The notes under the pieces: generated by a model
What the model was told of the DNA's origin: nothing
Databases searched by the model: none
What the model saw: only the letters and a program-made list of their open reading frames with translations
Translations under genes and position numbers: made by a program
Part shown: positions 18,311 through 26,560 of the stretch, piece by piece
Numbering within the stretch: the first letter of the stretch is position 1
Layout of the letters: each line of letters opens with the position of its first letter
NCBI RefSeq assembly: GCF_020554845.1
Contig: NZ_JAJCIA010000003.1
Location: 62,001 to 126,000 of the forward strand
Direction of reading: 5' to 3'
From: Blautia faecis
GTDB lineage: Bacteria > Bacillota > Clostridia > Lachnospirales > Lachnospiraceae
DNA: 64,000 nucleotides

Positions 18311-18540
18311 GATGCATAATTTTATTGGATCCAAAAAGTAAATTTCGCAAGATTTATGCAAAATAAGATAAACTTTGGTAAGAAATTTTATTGTGGATTT
18401 AAGAAATTCGTGTTATCCTTTTGAGATGGTGTAAGGTGTACACTTATAGAGATGCAAATTGTTAAGTGGTTCTGAAGCAGTCACATTGTTTACAAATTGA
18501 CGATGGATTCGCTTCAGGATATTTGATTTTGAGGTACTAT
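18311..18540 (+). other. Leader region of the ECF A-T operon, no gene seen
   Basis: An AT-rich 230-bp stretch between the terminator and the ATPase start. Candidate promoter elements are weak, and I recognise no known riboswitch (no FMN, TPP or SAM core). Confidence 0.4.
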
Positions 18541-20265
18541 ATGACAGAGAAAAAATCTCCTATTATTTCTTTCAAAAACTTTTCTTTCCAGTACCGGGCA
18601 CAGAAAAAGCCTACGCTGAAGGAAATTAATCTGGACATTTATCCTGGCGAGCGGGTGTTGATCGCAGGTCCTTCCGGCTGTGGAAAAAGTACTCTGGCAG
18701 GCTGCATCAATGGCCTGAATCCTTTTTCCAATCCAGGAGAATGCAGCGGGGAACTTATTGTGGATGGTGTGGATGCGCCGAAGAGCAGCATTTTTCAGCT
18801 CTCTGCACATGTGGGCACAGTGCTGCAGGATCCGGATGGTCAGTTTATCGGGCTGACGGTTGGCGAGGATATTGCCTTTGCATTGGAAAACAGCTGCATG
18901 CCGCAGGATGAAATGCATGAGATCACCCGTCACGCGGCAGAGCTGGTCGGAATTCAGGATCATCTGGATTACGCGCCCCACGAGCTTTCCGGAGGGCAGA
19001 AGCAGCGCGTCAGCCTGGCGGGGGTAATGGTGGATCAGGTGAAAATCCTGTTGTTCGACGAGCCATTGGCCAATCTGGATCCGGCTACAGGTAAGCAGAC
19101 TATTGAGCTGATCGACGAGATTCAGGAAAAAACAGATATTACGGTGGTGATCATTGAGCACCGTCTGGAGGATGTTTTGTGGCGAGATGTGGACCGTATT
19201 GTTCTTATGGGCGATGGAAAAATTCTGGCAGATCTTCACCCGGATGAGCTTTTGTCCACCAGACTTCTGGAAGAAAACGGAATCCGAGAGCCCCTTTATC
19301 TTACTGCGCTGCGTTATGCAGGCGTGGAACTGGTTCCGGCGAAGAAACCGGCACATGTTGATTCTGTTGTGATAAATGAGGCGGACCGGAAGAAAATGAC
19401 AGACTGGTTCTGGTCTCGTCCGGCAGCAGAGGCTGAGAAGGAACATGAGCCGCTGCTTGAAGTAAGAAATCTTACCTTTGGTTATGAGAGAGGCAGGCAG
19501 ACTTTACGTGATGTTTCTCTCACAATCCACAAGGGTGAAATGGTCAGCATTGTGGGGAAAAACGGTGCCGGAAAATCTACTTTTTCCAAACTGGTCTGCG
19601 GCTTTGAAATACCGGATCAGGGTGAAATCCTTTTCCAGGGAAGGGATCTTCTGCAGGAAAATATCCGCCACAGAGCCAAACATATTGGTTATGTGATGCA
19701 GAATCCAAACCAGATGATTTCCAAGACTATGATTTTCGATGAGGTGGCACTTGGCCTTCGTAATATGGGAAAAAGCGAGGAAGAGATCCGGGAAAAAGTG
19801 GAGGAAACTTTGGAGGTCTGTGGACTTTTCCCATTTCGGAACTGGCCGGTTTCAGCGCTTAGCTTCGGGCAGAAGAAGCGTGTGACCATTGCCAGTGTGC
19901 TGGTGCAGGATCCGGAACTGATCATTCTGGATGAGCCGACTGCGGGACAGGATTTTCGCCATTATACAGAGATTATGGAGTTCCTTCGTGGGCTGAATGA
20001 AAAAGGGGTAACAGTTGTGATGATTACCCATGATATGCATTTGATGCTGGAATATACGCCTCGGGCACTGGTCTTTGCTGACGGCAGGCTGATCGCGGAC
20101 AGAAGCGCGGCAGCAGCTCTTTGTGACCCACAGCTGATCCGTCAGGCGGCACTGAAGGAGACCAGTCTTTTTACCTTGGCGAACCAGCTGGGAATCAGTC
20201 CGGCGGAAGAGTTTGTGCAGCGTTTTATTGAGGAGGACAGGGAGGTGCGAAGCCATGGCCGCTAA
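18541..20265 (+). CDS. ECF transporter ATPase, two ABC domains fused
   Basis: The start at 18541 is chosen because GAGG precedes it and ISFKNFSFQYRAQKKPTLKEI is the proper ABC start; an upstream ATG at 18466 adds non-conserved sequence. The 574-aa protein holds two ATP-binding cassettes. The first has Walker A GPSGCGKST (residues 43-51), signature LSGGQKQRVSLAG and Walker B ILLFDEPLANLDP. The second has Walker A GKNGAGKST, signature LSFGQKKRVTIAS (a variant first position pair) and LIILDEPTAGQDF. The linker is about 50 residues. The fused form replaces the usual EcfA/EcfA' pair. It overlaps the T gene by 11 nt. Confidence 0.93.
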   Translation: MTEKKSPIISFKNFSFQYRAQKKPTLKEINLDIYPGERVLIAGPSGCGKSTLAGCINGLNPFSNPGECSGELIVDGVDAPKSSIFQLSAHVGTVLQDPDGQFIGLTVGEDIAFALENSCMPQDEMHEITRHAAELVGIQDHLDYAPHELSGGQKQRVSLAGVMVDQVKILLFDEPLANLDPATGKQTIELIDEIQEKTDITVVIIEHRLEDVLWRDVDRIVLMGDGKILADLHPDELLSTRLLEENGIREPLYLTALRYAGVELVPAKKPAHVDSVVINEADRKKMTDWFWSRPAAEAEKEHEPLLEVRNLTFGYERGRQTLRDVSLTIHKGEMVSIVGKNGAGKSTFSKLVCGFEIPDQGEILFQGRDLLQENIRHRAKHIGYVMQNPNQMISKTMIFDEVALGLRNMGKSEEEIREKVEETLEVCGLFPFRNWPVSALSFGQKKRVTIASVLVQDPELIILDEPTAGQDFRHYTEIMEFLRGLNEKGVTVVMITHDMHLMLEYTPRALVFADGRLIADRSAAAALCDPQLIRQAALKETSLFTLANQLGISPAEEFVQRFIEEDREVRSHGR

Positions 20266-21085
20266 GACAGTGTTGAATTATCTGCCAAGGGAAAGTGTGA
20301 TACACAAGCTGACAGGTACCACCAAACTGGCGCTTTTCCTGCTTTTTACTTTTGCAAGTATGATCACTTATAATACGTGGGTACTGCTTGGGCTGTTTGC
20401 GGTGAGCCTGGCGGCGTTTAAGCTGAGTAAGATTAAGTTCCGCGAAGTGCGGTTTATGATGATTTTTATGCTGGTATTTCTGGTGCTGAATAATCTGTTT
20501 ATTTTCCTGTTTGATCCTAACCAGGGAACGACGCTGTATGGCACCAGACATGTGCTTTGCCACCTGTTCTGGCGGTATGATCTGACTGCAGAGCAGCTGT
20601 TTTATATGGTGAATATTTCTCTGAAATATTTTGTTGCGCTGCCGGTTGCGATCTTGTTTATTTCTGCAACGAACCCAAGTGAGTTTGCTGCTAGCCTGAA
20701 CAGTATTGGAATTTCCTATAAAGTGGGTTATTCTGTGGCGATTGCGCTTCGATACATTCCAGACATTCAGCGTGACTACCACAGCATCAGCCAGGCTCAG
20801 CAGGCAAGGGGCGTAGAGCTTGGAAAAAACGAGCACTTTTTTGCCCGGCTGAAGAATTCGGTGAATATTCTTCTGCCGCTGATCCTGACCAGCCTGAATC
20901 GGATTGATACCATTTCCAATGCCATGGAACTGCGTGGGTTCGGAAAGGATAAGAAGAGAACGTGGTATATGAAGAGACCTTTTGAGAAAAGGGACTTCGT
21001 GGCAATTGGAGTTGGCGTGGTACTGCTGGTAGTCAGCATGACGGTGACGATACGGTGGGGGAGATTTTATAATCCGTTTGTTTGA
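20255..21085 (+). CDS. ECF transporter transmembrane T component (EcfT)
   Basis: The start at 20255 is preceded by GGGAGGTG and overlaps the ATPase gene end, which suggests coupled translation. The 276-aa protein has four to six membrane helices and the two coupling motifs of EcfT: AQQARG (in SQAQQARGVELG) and MELRGFG. It links the UPF0397 S component to the fused ATPase. Confidence 0.92.
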   Translation: MAAKTVLNYLPRESVIHKLTGTTKLALFLLFTFASMITYNTWVLLGLFAVSLAAFKLSKIKFREVRFMMIFMLVFLVLNNLFIFLFDPNQGTTLYGTRHVLCHLFWRYDLTAEQLFYMVNISLKYFVALPVAILFISATNPSEFAASLNSIGISYKVGYSVAIALRYIPDIQRDYHSISQAQQARGVELGKNEHFFARLKNSVNILLPLILTSLNRIDTISNAMELRGFGKDKKRTWYMKRPFEKRDFVAIGVGVVLLVVSMTVTIRWGRFYNPFV

Positions 21086-21113
21086 GAAAAAGGGAATATG
21101 GTAAGAGATATAG

Positions 21114-21146
21114 ATGGCTGTGCGAGGGGGCTCGCATGGCCATTTT
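21114..21146 (+). terminator. Terminator of the ECF operon
   Basis: A 13-bp stem (21114-21126 with 21131-21143, two wobbles) around GGGG, followed by TTTTAT. It marks the left edge of the AT-rich island. Confidence 0.8.
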
Positions 21147-21161
21147 ATACTATAAATGCGA

Positions 21162-21190
21162 TTGACAAAAAATAGTATAGATGTTACTAT
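21162..21190 (+). promoter_or_regulatory. Promoter with overlapping dyad for the XRE regulator
   Basis: TTGACA (21162-21167), a 17-bp spacer, then TACTAT (21185-21190) with an extended TG. The inverted repeat ATAGTA-N7-TACTAT (21172-21190) covers the -10 and is a likely autoregulatory site. Confidence 0.7.
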
Positions 21191-21238
21191 GAATTAACGC
21201 AACGCGTCTGTTTTTTAGGGGGTAGGAAGGTAGATCAG

Positions 21239-21451
21239 ATGAGTAGAGGAAAAGAGGTAAAGGAATTACGTGAAAAAATGGGAATGAATCGGAGGGAATT
21301 TAGTGAGTACTATGGAATTCCTTATCGTACAGTTCAAGATTGGGAGGCTGAAAAGCGTGAACTGCCAGATTATCTCTTACGTTTGCTTAAGTATCGGGCA
21401 GAGATTGAGAATAGAGTAAAAAAAGAAACGAGCACCTCGCTTGAGCAATAG
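21239..21451 (+). CDS. Small XRE-family helix-turn-helix regulator
   Basis: A 70-aa protein that is almost entirely one HTH domain: VKELREKMGMNRREFSEYYG and IPYRTVQDWEAEKRELPDY. The size and location match controller (C-protein-like) regulators of restriction-modification loci. Its own promoter carries a dyad over the -10, and related CTAT/ATAG half-sites occur upstream of the methyltransferase operon. No toxin partner is adjacent. GC content falls at this gene relative to the ECF operon. Confidence 0.75.
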   Translation: MSRGKEVKELREKMGMNRREFSEYYGIPYRTVQDWEAEKRELPDYLLRLLKYRAEIENRVKKETSTSLEQ

Positions 21452-21484
21452 CTGTATGGTAACAAACCCATTTTATATATATAT

Positions 21485-21547
21485 TATAACAATAGGAAAT
21501 TTTCTGCAAGTGAAAATTTAAATTACTGAAAAATACTATAACAATAG
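21485..21547 (+). promoter_or_regulatory. Direct repeats TATAACAATAG upstream of the methyltransferase operon
   Basis: TATAACAATAG occurs at 21485-21495 and again at 21537-21547, 52 bp apart (about five helical turns). The second copy is part of the quasi-palindrome CTAT-AACA-ATAG. Candidate operators for the XRE protein encoded upstream. Confidence 0.45.
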
Positions 21548-21583
21548 AATAAATATTTAAAATATATAGTCCCTACGAGTAGC

Positions 21584-21612
21584 TTGATATTATTCGCCCC
21601 GTCGAATATAAT
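21584..21612 (+). promoter_or_regulatory. Promoter of the restriction-modification operon
   Basis: TTGATA (21584-21589), a 17-bp spacer and TATAAT (21607-21612). A dyad ATTCG-N6-CGAAT (21592-21607) lies in the spacer and is a likely operator. Confidence 0.75.
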
Positions 21613-21643
21613 AATTAAGGTACGAAGCTTTTGGAGGTGCAAG

Positions 21644-21832
21644 ATGAAATACATGACTGCTAGTCAAGCTGCAGAAAAATGGAAAATATCACAAAGAAGA
21701 GTTCAAATTCTTTGTGCGCAGAATAGAATTAAAGGAGTTTTTAAATTAGGTGAAAATTGGGCAATTCCAATGAATACACCTAAACCAAGCGATAAAAGAA
21801 GAAAGGCGGAGAGTCATGATGAAGAAATTTAA
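21644..21832 (+). CDS. Excisionase/MerR-like helix-turn-helix protein
   Basis: A 62-aa protein with start at 21644 after GGAGGTGCAAG; an in-frame ATG at 21584 overlaps the promoter. The sequence TASQAAEKWKISQRRVQILC...KLGENWAIP is the compact winged HTH (HTH_17 type) found in excisionases and in small proteins heading restriction or toxin operons. Its end overlaps the first methyltransferase start, so the two are co-translated. Probable DNA-binding regulator; a role in mobility is possible. Confidence 0.7.
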   Translation: MKYMTASQAAEKWKISQRRVQILCAQNRIKGVFKLGENWAIPMNTPKPSDKRRKAESHDEEI

Positions 21833-22910
21833 TGTGATAGATCTTTTTTGTGGATGTGGAGGGTTTTCAAAAGGTTTTGAAGAAGCTGGATTTAATATTT
21901 GTTTTGGAATTGATATGTGGAAAGATGCCACAGTTACTTATCAGCATAATTTTTCCAATGCGGTTGTGTTAAATGAGGACATTACAAAAATTTCAGGAGA
22001 GGACATTTTGAAAATGTGCAGTTTACAGGCCACTGAAGTTGACGTAATAATTGGAGGACCACCGTGTCAGGGGTTCTCTGTGTCTGGAAAAAGAATGATT
22101 GATGATGAAAGGAACAGGTTGTATAAATCGTATGTAAATATTGTATCAATTATTAAACCGAAGGCTTTTGTAATGGAAAATGTGCCTGGACTTGTAAGGC
22201 TTTTCAAAGGAAAAGTTGCAGAACAGGTTAAAGAGGATTTTACAAATATTGGATATTCTGTTCAAATGAAAATATTATCTGCGGACAATTATGGTGTACC
22301 ACAGCAAAGAAAAAGGGTGTTTTTTGTAGGAATACGAAAAGATTTATCGGAAAAAGGTATAAAGTATTTTTATCCAGAGCCAATTATGGGAGAGGGAACA
22401 GGAATAAATTCGTGGACGTGCAAAGACGCTATCAGCGATCTCGATTTTGTCCCAGATGATCGTGTGTTAGGGGAAGAGATAGAATATGTATTGCCAGCAG
22501 AAAACGAATATCAAAAAGTAATGCGAGAAGGTAGTAAAAGCGTATTAAATCATTCAATAACCTTGCATACAGAAAGAACAAAAGAAATTATATCTATGGT
22601 TCCGGATGGGGGAAACTATAAAGATTTACCAGAGAATTTACAGAATACAAGGAAAGTGCATATTGCGTGGACAAGGATGAATAGTAACAAGCCATGCTTT
22701 ACTATAGATACAGGACATAATCATCATTTCCATTATAAAGAAAATCGTGTTCCGACTGTGCGTGAATCGGCAAGAATACAATCATTTCCGGATTCTTTTG
22801 AATTCATAGGGATAAAAACAAGTCAGTTGAAGCAGGTAGGAAATGCTGTTCCGCCTTTGCTTGCCAAAGCAATTGCTAGAAGTCTTGAAAGTATTTTAGA
22901 AGAGGGGTGA
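21819..22910 (+). CDS. DNA (cytosine-5-)-methyltransferase, first of two
   Basis: The start is the second of two adjacent ATGs (21816/21819). The 363-aa enzyme shows the ordered C5-methyltransferase motifs: I DLFCGCGGFSKGF, IV GGPPCQGFS with catalytic Cys83, VI ENVPGL, VIII QQRKRVFFVG, IX RESARIQSFPD and X QVGNAVPP. The target-recognition region between VIII and IX is about 130 residues; its specificity cannot be read. Translationally coupled to the upstream HTH gene, with a 4-nt gap to the nuclease candidate. Confidence 0.93.
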   Translation: MKKFNVIDLFCGCGGFSKGFEEAGFNICFGIDMWKDATVTYQHNFSNAVVLNEDITKISGEDILKMCSLQATEVDVIIGGPPCQGFSVSGKRMIDDERNRLYKSYVNIVSIIKPKAFVMENVPGLVRLFKGKVAEQVKEDFTNIGYSVQMKILSADNYGVPQQRKRVFFVGIRKDLSEKGIKYFYPEPIMGEGTGINSWTCKDAISDLDFVPDDRVLGEEIEYVLPAENEYQKVMREGSKSVLNHSITLHTERTKEIISMVPDGGNYKDLPENLQNTRKVHIAWTRMNSNKPCFTIDTGHNHHFHYKENRVPTVRESARIQSFPDSFEFIGIKTSQLKQVGNAVPPLLAKAIARSLESILEEG

Positions 22911-22914
22911 CTAT

Positions 22915-24327
22915 ATGTATGATCCAAGTAAACAGTATAGATGCACAATAATCCGAGGAAAATCACAAAAAGAAATGGATGATCTTTTGCCCGCATATGC
23001 AAAGGTCATAGACGAAATCTGTCCATGCAGTCATCAGGATTTTGAGACACTGTTTAATGAAGCTTTTAAGCGATACCTTCCAGAATCTGAACGCATAAAG
23101 AAAACTTTGGATAATCATAGGACAGAAATTTCCGGGAAATTATTTGGAATGTACTATTTCGCAGAAGATGGAATGGTATACGAGTCTGAACGAACTCAAA
23201 AGTATCTTGAAGATAATGACCAGCCTGCTTTTTTTAAGGATATATGTTTCAAAATGCAATTTCCTAATGGCATGCAAAAGGTGTCAACTACTGTCGCTAA
23301 AAGAGTTGAAGATGAGATTAGTGTTCGACCAAACGCATTTGTTTTAAAATTGTTACAAATTGCTCAAACAGCAGGTGTGACTATTACAAAGAAAGCGTTA
23401 GGCTATTATGTTTTAAATTCATTAGATGTATTACAAGGACATGCTAATCCGTATGAAGTGCTAGAAGCGATAGTAAAGGACCAGAAAGATGGGATTGAAC
23501 ACGACATAAGTGTTCCTGGAAAAGCGTCTTCGTATACGCATCAACATATAAATGAACAGATAAATTATTTGGAATTAGCTAATTTAATTAGAGTAACAGA
23601 AGATAAACGTGTGATTTTAAATCCCAATGAAAGCGAAGCAATTAGTCTTTTTACATCAGTTTATAAAGATAAACCAGAATTTGATGTTTATGAATATGAT
23701 TTGGGAAATGCTGAAATTAGAAAAGAATTTCAATTTAAATGGGATGCATATTATGCTCGCTTATCTCAATATGCTCAAAATTTTAAGACTAGTTCTGTAG
23801 CTTTATTGTTTGAAGAAAAAAAGTCTATAGAAGAAACTAAAAAATCACGAGTTAATCTTACAGAGTTTGGAGATGAAGGGGAAACACTTGTATATAATTA
23901 CGAAAAGTCGAGAGTTGCAGCGTATAATACAAGATTAGCAAATAAAGTTCTTTCACTTGGGAAAACAAGAGGTATTGGTTATGATATTCAGTCTGTCATT
24001 GCTGAACCAGGGGATGAGGCTGAGTTTGTAAAATATATTGAAGTAAAATCGACTAAGCGTTTAACCAGTCCGGACTTATCAGATCCGCTATGGGTAGATT
24101 CGTTAAATATTACAAGAAATGAATGGATAGCTGCGCAGCAGCATAAAGAGTATTATGCAATATACAGAGTGTTTTTTACACGAGAGGGGGCTACTGTTTT
24201 TGTGATAAATAATGTGGCTGAAAAGATTAAAGATGGAAGAATACAGGTAACACCTATGACATATAGAGTTGATTTTTCCAATAGCAGTGTAGATAAAGAG
24301 ATACCAATTAGAAATGAGGAAAGTTAA
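22915..24327 (+). CDS. Probable restriction endonuclease with C-terminal DUF3883 (PD-(D/E)XK) domain
   Basis: A 470-aa protein. Residues about 1-320 are not recognised; about 105-260 look helical and could be a DNA-binding or recognition part (SVRPNAFVLKLLQIAQTAGV...). The C-terminal 150 residues match DUF3883: GYDIQSVIAEPGDEAEFVKY followed by IEVKST. Asp357, Glu376 and Lys378 form the expected PD-(D/E)XK site. It sits between two cytosine methyltransferase genes and overlaps the second by one base (TAATG). The nuclease role is inferred from this domain plus context. Confidence 0.7.
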   Translation: MYDPSKQYRCTIIRGKSQKEMDDLLPAYAKVIDEICPCSHQDFETLFNEAFKRYLPESERIKKTLDNHRTEISGKLFGMYYFAEDGMVYESERTQKYLEDNDQPAFFKDICFKMQFPNGMQKVSTTVAKRVEDEISVRPNAFVLKLLQIAQTAGVTITKKALGYYVLNSLDVLQGHANPYEVLEAIVKDQKDGIEHDISVPGKASSYTHQHINEQINYLELANLIRVTEDKRVILNPNESEAISLFTSVYKDKPEFDVYEYDLGNAEIRKEFQFKWDAYYARLSQYAQNFKTSSVALLFEEKKSIEETKKSRVNLTEFGDEGETLVYNYEKSRVAAYNTRLANKVLSLGKTRGIGYDIQSVIAEPGDEAEFVKYIEVKSTKRLTSPDLSDPLWVDSLNITRNEWIAAQQHKEYYAIYRVFFTREGATVFVINNVAEKIKDGRIQVTPMTYRVDFSNSSVDKEIPIRNEES

Positions 24328-25289
24328 TGTACAAAGTAGTTTCGTTGTTTGCTGGCTGTGGAGGTTGTGATCAGGGTATAACAGGAGATTTTGTGTTTAA
24401 TCAAAAAAGATATGAACGACTTCCGTTTGAACTTACGTATGCAATGGATATTGACCAAAAAGCATTAAATACCCATATGCTGAATTTTAGGGACAGTATA
24501 ATAAAATGTGCGGATGTATGCGATGTGGAATCATCCGAAATTCCGGATTGTGATGTTATTATTGGAGGGTTTCCCTGCCAGTCATTTAGTACGGTGAATC
24601 CAACGAAGGATCCGTTTGATGAAAGAGCAAATTTGTACAAACAAATGGTACGAATTGTTAAGGATAAACAGCCACAAGTATTTATTGCAGAAAATGTGAA
24701 AGGCCTTATGACATTACATAAAGGAGAGATTTTTAAAAGAATATATAAAGCTTTTGAAGATGCTGGATATACGTTATCTTATCGTTTATTAAATGCGGCA
24801 GATTATGGCGTTCCGCAGAAGCGAGAGCGGATGATTATGGTTGGGTTTAGAAATGATTTAGGAATAAAATTTGAGTTTCCAGAGGAAACAAATAAGAATA
24901 ACTGGGTACCACTTTCTGTTGCAGTGCAAAAACTTGCAATTGATGAACAAAAATATTATTTTTCAAAAAGAGCTGTTTTAGGAATGAAAAATGCAAAACC
25001 AAATATGAAGAGAGGTTTATGGCAACATTTAGATGAACCGTGTCTGACGGTTACAAGTCATCTGGCAAAAGTAAGTTTAAATTCCCGAGATCCAGTTCTT
25101 TTAGTTGATCCTGAAAAAGAGTTATATCGTCGTTTTACGCCGAGAGAAGCCGCACGTATACAGTCATTTCCCGATGAGTTTAATTTTGCAGGTAGTGAAA
25201 CTGATGCATACCGACAAATTGGTAATGCAGTACCTCCGGTAATGTTTTGGCATGTTACTAAAAAAGTAGCAGATTATTTAGAAAAATAA
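24327..25289 (+). CDS. DNA (cytosine-5-)-methyltransferase, second of two
   Basis: A 320-aa enzyme with motifs SLFAGCGGCDQG (I), GGFPCQSFS with Cys84 (IV), AENVKGL (VI), QKRERMIMVGFR (VIII), REAARIQSFPD (IX) and QIGNAVPP (X). It is not a copy of the first methyltransferase; the recognition region is shorter and unrelated by eye. Two C5 enzymes in one system often methylate the two strands of an asymmetric site. Its start overlaps the nuclease stop. Confidence 0.93.
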   Translation: MYKVVSLFAGCGGCDQGITGDFVFNQKRYERLPFELTYAMDIDQKALNTHMLNFRDSIIKCADVCDVESSEIPDCDVIIGGFPCQSFSTVNPTKDPFDERANLYKQMVRIVKDKQPQVFIAENVKGLMTLHKGEIFKRIYKAFEDAGYTLSYRLLNAADYGVPQKRERMIMVGFRNDLGIKFEFPEETNKNNWVPLSVAVQKLAIDEQKYYFSKRAVLGMKNAKPNMKRGLWQHLDEPCLTVTSHLAKVSLNSRDPVLLVDPEKELYRRFTPREAARIQSFPDEFNFAGSETDAYRQIGNAVPPVMFWHVTKKVADYLEK

Positions 25290-25327
25290 ATTCCTAAAAT
25301 TTGAAGATAATCTGAGGAGAAACTAAA

Positions 25328-25768
25328 ATGACGGATGTACTTACGCCAGAGCAGCGAAGAAGAAATATGCAAAATATCCACCAGAAAGATACGTCAATTG
25401 AGCTTTGTTTACGAAAAGCATTATGGAAGAAAGGATATAGATACCGCAAAAATGTAAAAACTTTACCCGGAAAGCCAGACATAGTGATTACAAAATATAA
25501 AATTGCAATATTTTGCGACAGTGAATTTTTTCACGGAAAGGATTGGGAAGTTCTAAAACCGCGGTTGGAAAAAGGAGTGCATGGAGATTTTTGGGTGAAA
25601 AAAATTACGAACAATAGAAGACGAGATGATGAAGTTAATAAAAAACTATTGTTTATGGGCTGGACTGTAATTCGCTTTTGGGGAAAGGAGATAATGAAAA
25701 ACACAGATGAGTGTGTAAGGGTTATAGAAGAAACAGTATTTGATATCAAAATGGAAGTAAATGATTAA
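25328..25768 (+). CDS. vsr: Very short patch repair endonuclease (Vsr)
   Basis: A 146-aa protein. It nicks at T:G mismatches formed by deamination of 5-methylcytosine, repairing the cost of the two C5 methyltransferases upstream. The catalytic Asp lies in LPGKPDIVITKY, and RRNMQNIHQKDTSIE and DFWVKKI...NRRRDD are family blocks. The zinc-binding GCFWH..C stretch of E. coli Vsr is replaced by CDSEFFHGKDW, so this is the zinc-poor Firmicutes form. GAGGAG precedes the ATG. Confidence 0.9.
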   Translation: MTDVLTPEQRRRNMQNIHQKDTSIELCLRKALWKKGYRYRKNVKTLPGKPDIVITKYKIAIFCDSEFFHGKDWEVLKPRLEKGVHGDFWVKKITNNRRRDDEVNKKLLFMGWTVIRFWGKEIMKNTDECVRVIEETVFDIKMEVND

Positions 25769-25806
25769 ATAATGGAATAATTACAAAATTTAGGAGAAAT
25801 GAAACA

Positions 25807-26439
25807 ATGCTAGAGGCAATGACTTATCAGGATATGCTTAGTGATATTAACGAAAATGCAAGAAAGAACGGTATTATAAATGATACTATTGGTATTTTGA
25901 TCACAAGGCCGGATCTGCCGACCGGAAAACAAATTATGAACAGCTTAGAATATTTTCATTTTCGAACAGGAAAATCTGTTAATTTTTATTTACCCGGTTA
26001 TGGTGCGTACTGGACAAAATATGATTATCCTGATGGGATAGTTGTAACAAGAATAAACGGAGTTGAATGGTCTTTTAGCAATGAAATGTTTGTCTCATTT
26101 ATTCAAAATTTAGAACATTATTCAAAATGGCAATATTCAGGAGAAAGTGAACTATTATTAGTGGAATTAAAGGATAATGTTTTGTCGTATCAAAATACAA
26201 TGCAATTTCACTTAGATAACATGCTTAGGGACAGAGTTATAGGATCTATTCCTCAATTTTTTGAAACTTTATTTAGAGTATGTGCAAATAAAGATTCATT
26301 ACAACAAATTAGTAACATTTTTGGGCAAAAGACAGTTAAACATGTAAGTATGGAATTTGTATTAAGCAATGTACCATCCGGTTTGAGAAAACTTTTTACA
26401 GAAGAAAAATATTTCTGTGTAAAAAATGTGGAAAATTAG
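25807..26439 (+). CDS. Unknown 210-aa protein in the restriction-modification operon
   Basis: Not recognised. The predicted protein is soluble and mixed alpha/beta, with no signal peptide or membrane helix. It includes ILITRPDLPTGKQIMNSLEY and FYLPGYGAYWTKYDYP near the N-terminus and a helical C-terminal half with a conserved-looking SGLRKLFTEEKYF. A GGAG ribosome site lies 8-9 nt before the ATG. It is the last gene of the AT-rich block, 38 nt after vsr, so it is likely co-transcribed and may be an accessory defence or sensing subunit. Confidence 0.6.
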   Translation: MLEAMTYQDMLSDINENARKNGIINDTIGILITRPDLPTGKQIMNSLEYFHFRTGKSVNFYLPGYGAYWTKYDYPDGIVVTRINGVEWSFSNEMFVSFIQNLEHYSKWQYSGESELLLVELKDNVLSYQNTMQFHLDNMLRDRVIGSIPQFFETLFRVCANKDSLQQISNIFGQKTVKHVSMEFVLSNVPSGLRKLFTEEKYFCVKNVEN

Positions 26440-26560
26440 AGAATATACCACATGTACTATTGGTTTAACATGCTTCAGAATATAAAATATAGAAAAAATT
26501 TATGGCTATCAACTGAATTTTGTTATGGGGTATAACGTATTTACTAAGGAGAAAACCATC

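Noticed and set aside
18311..18540. Vitamin riboswitch in front of the ECF ATPase
   Set aside because: No FMN, TPP, SAM or cobalamin core sequence recognised.
21239..21451. Toxin-antitoxin pair headed by the XRE protein
   Set aside because: No toxin-like partner is adjacent; the next genes are a HTH protein and a methyltransferase, so a controller role fits better.
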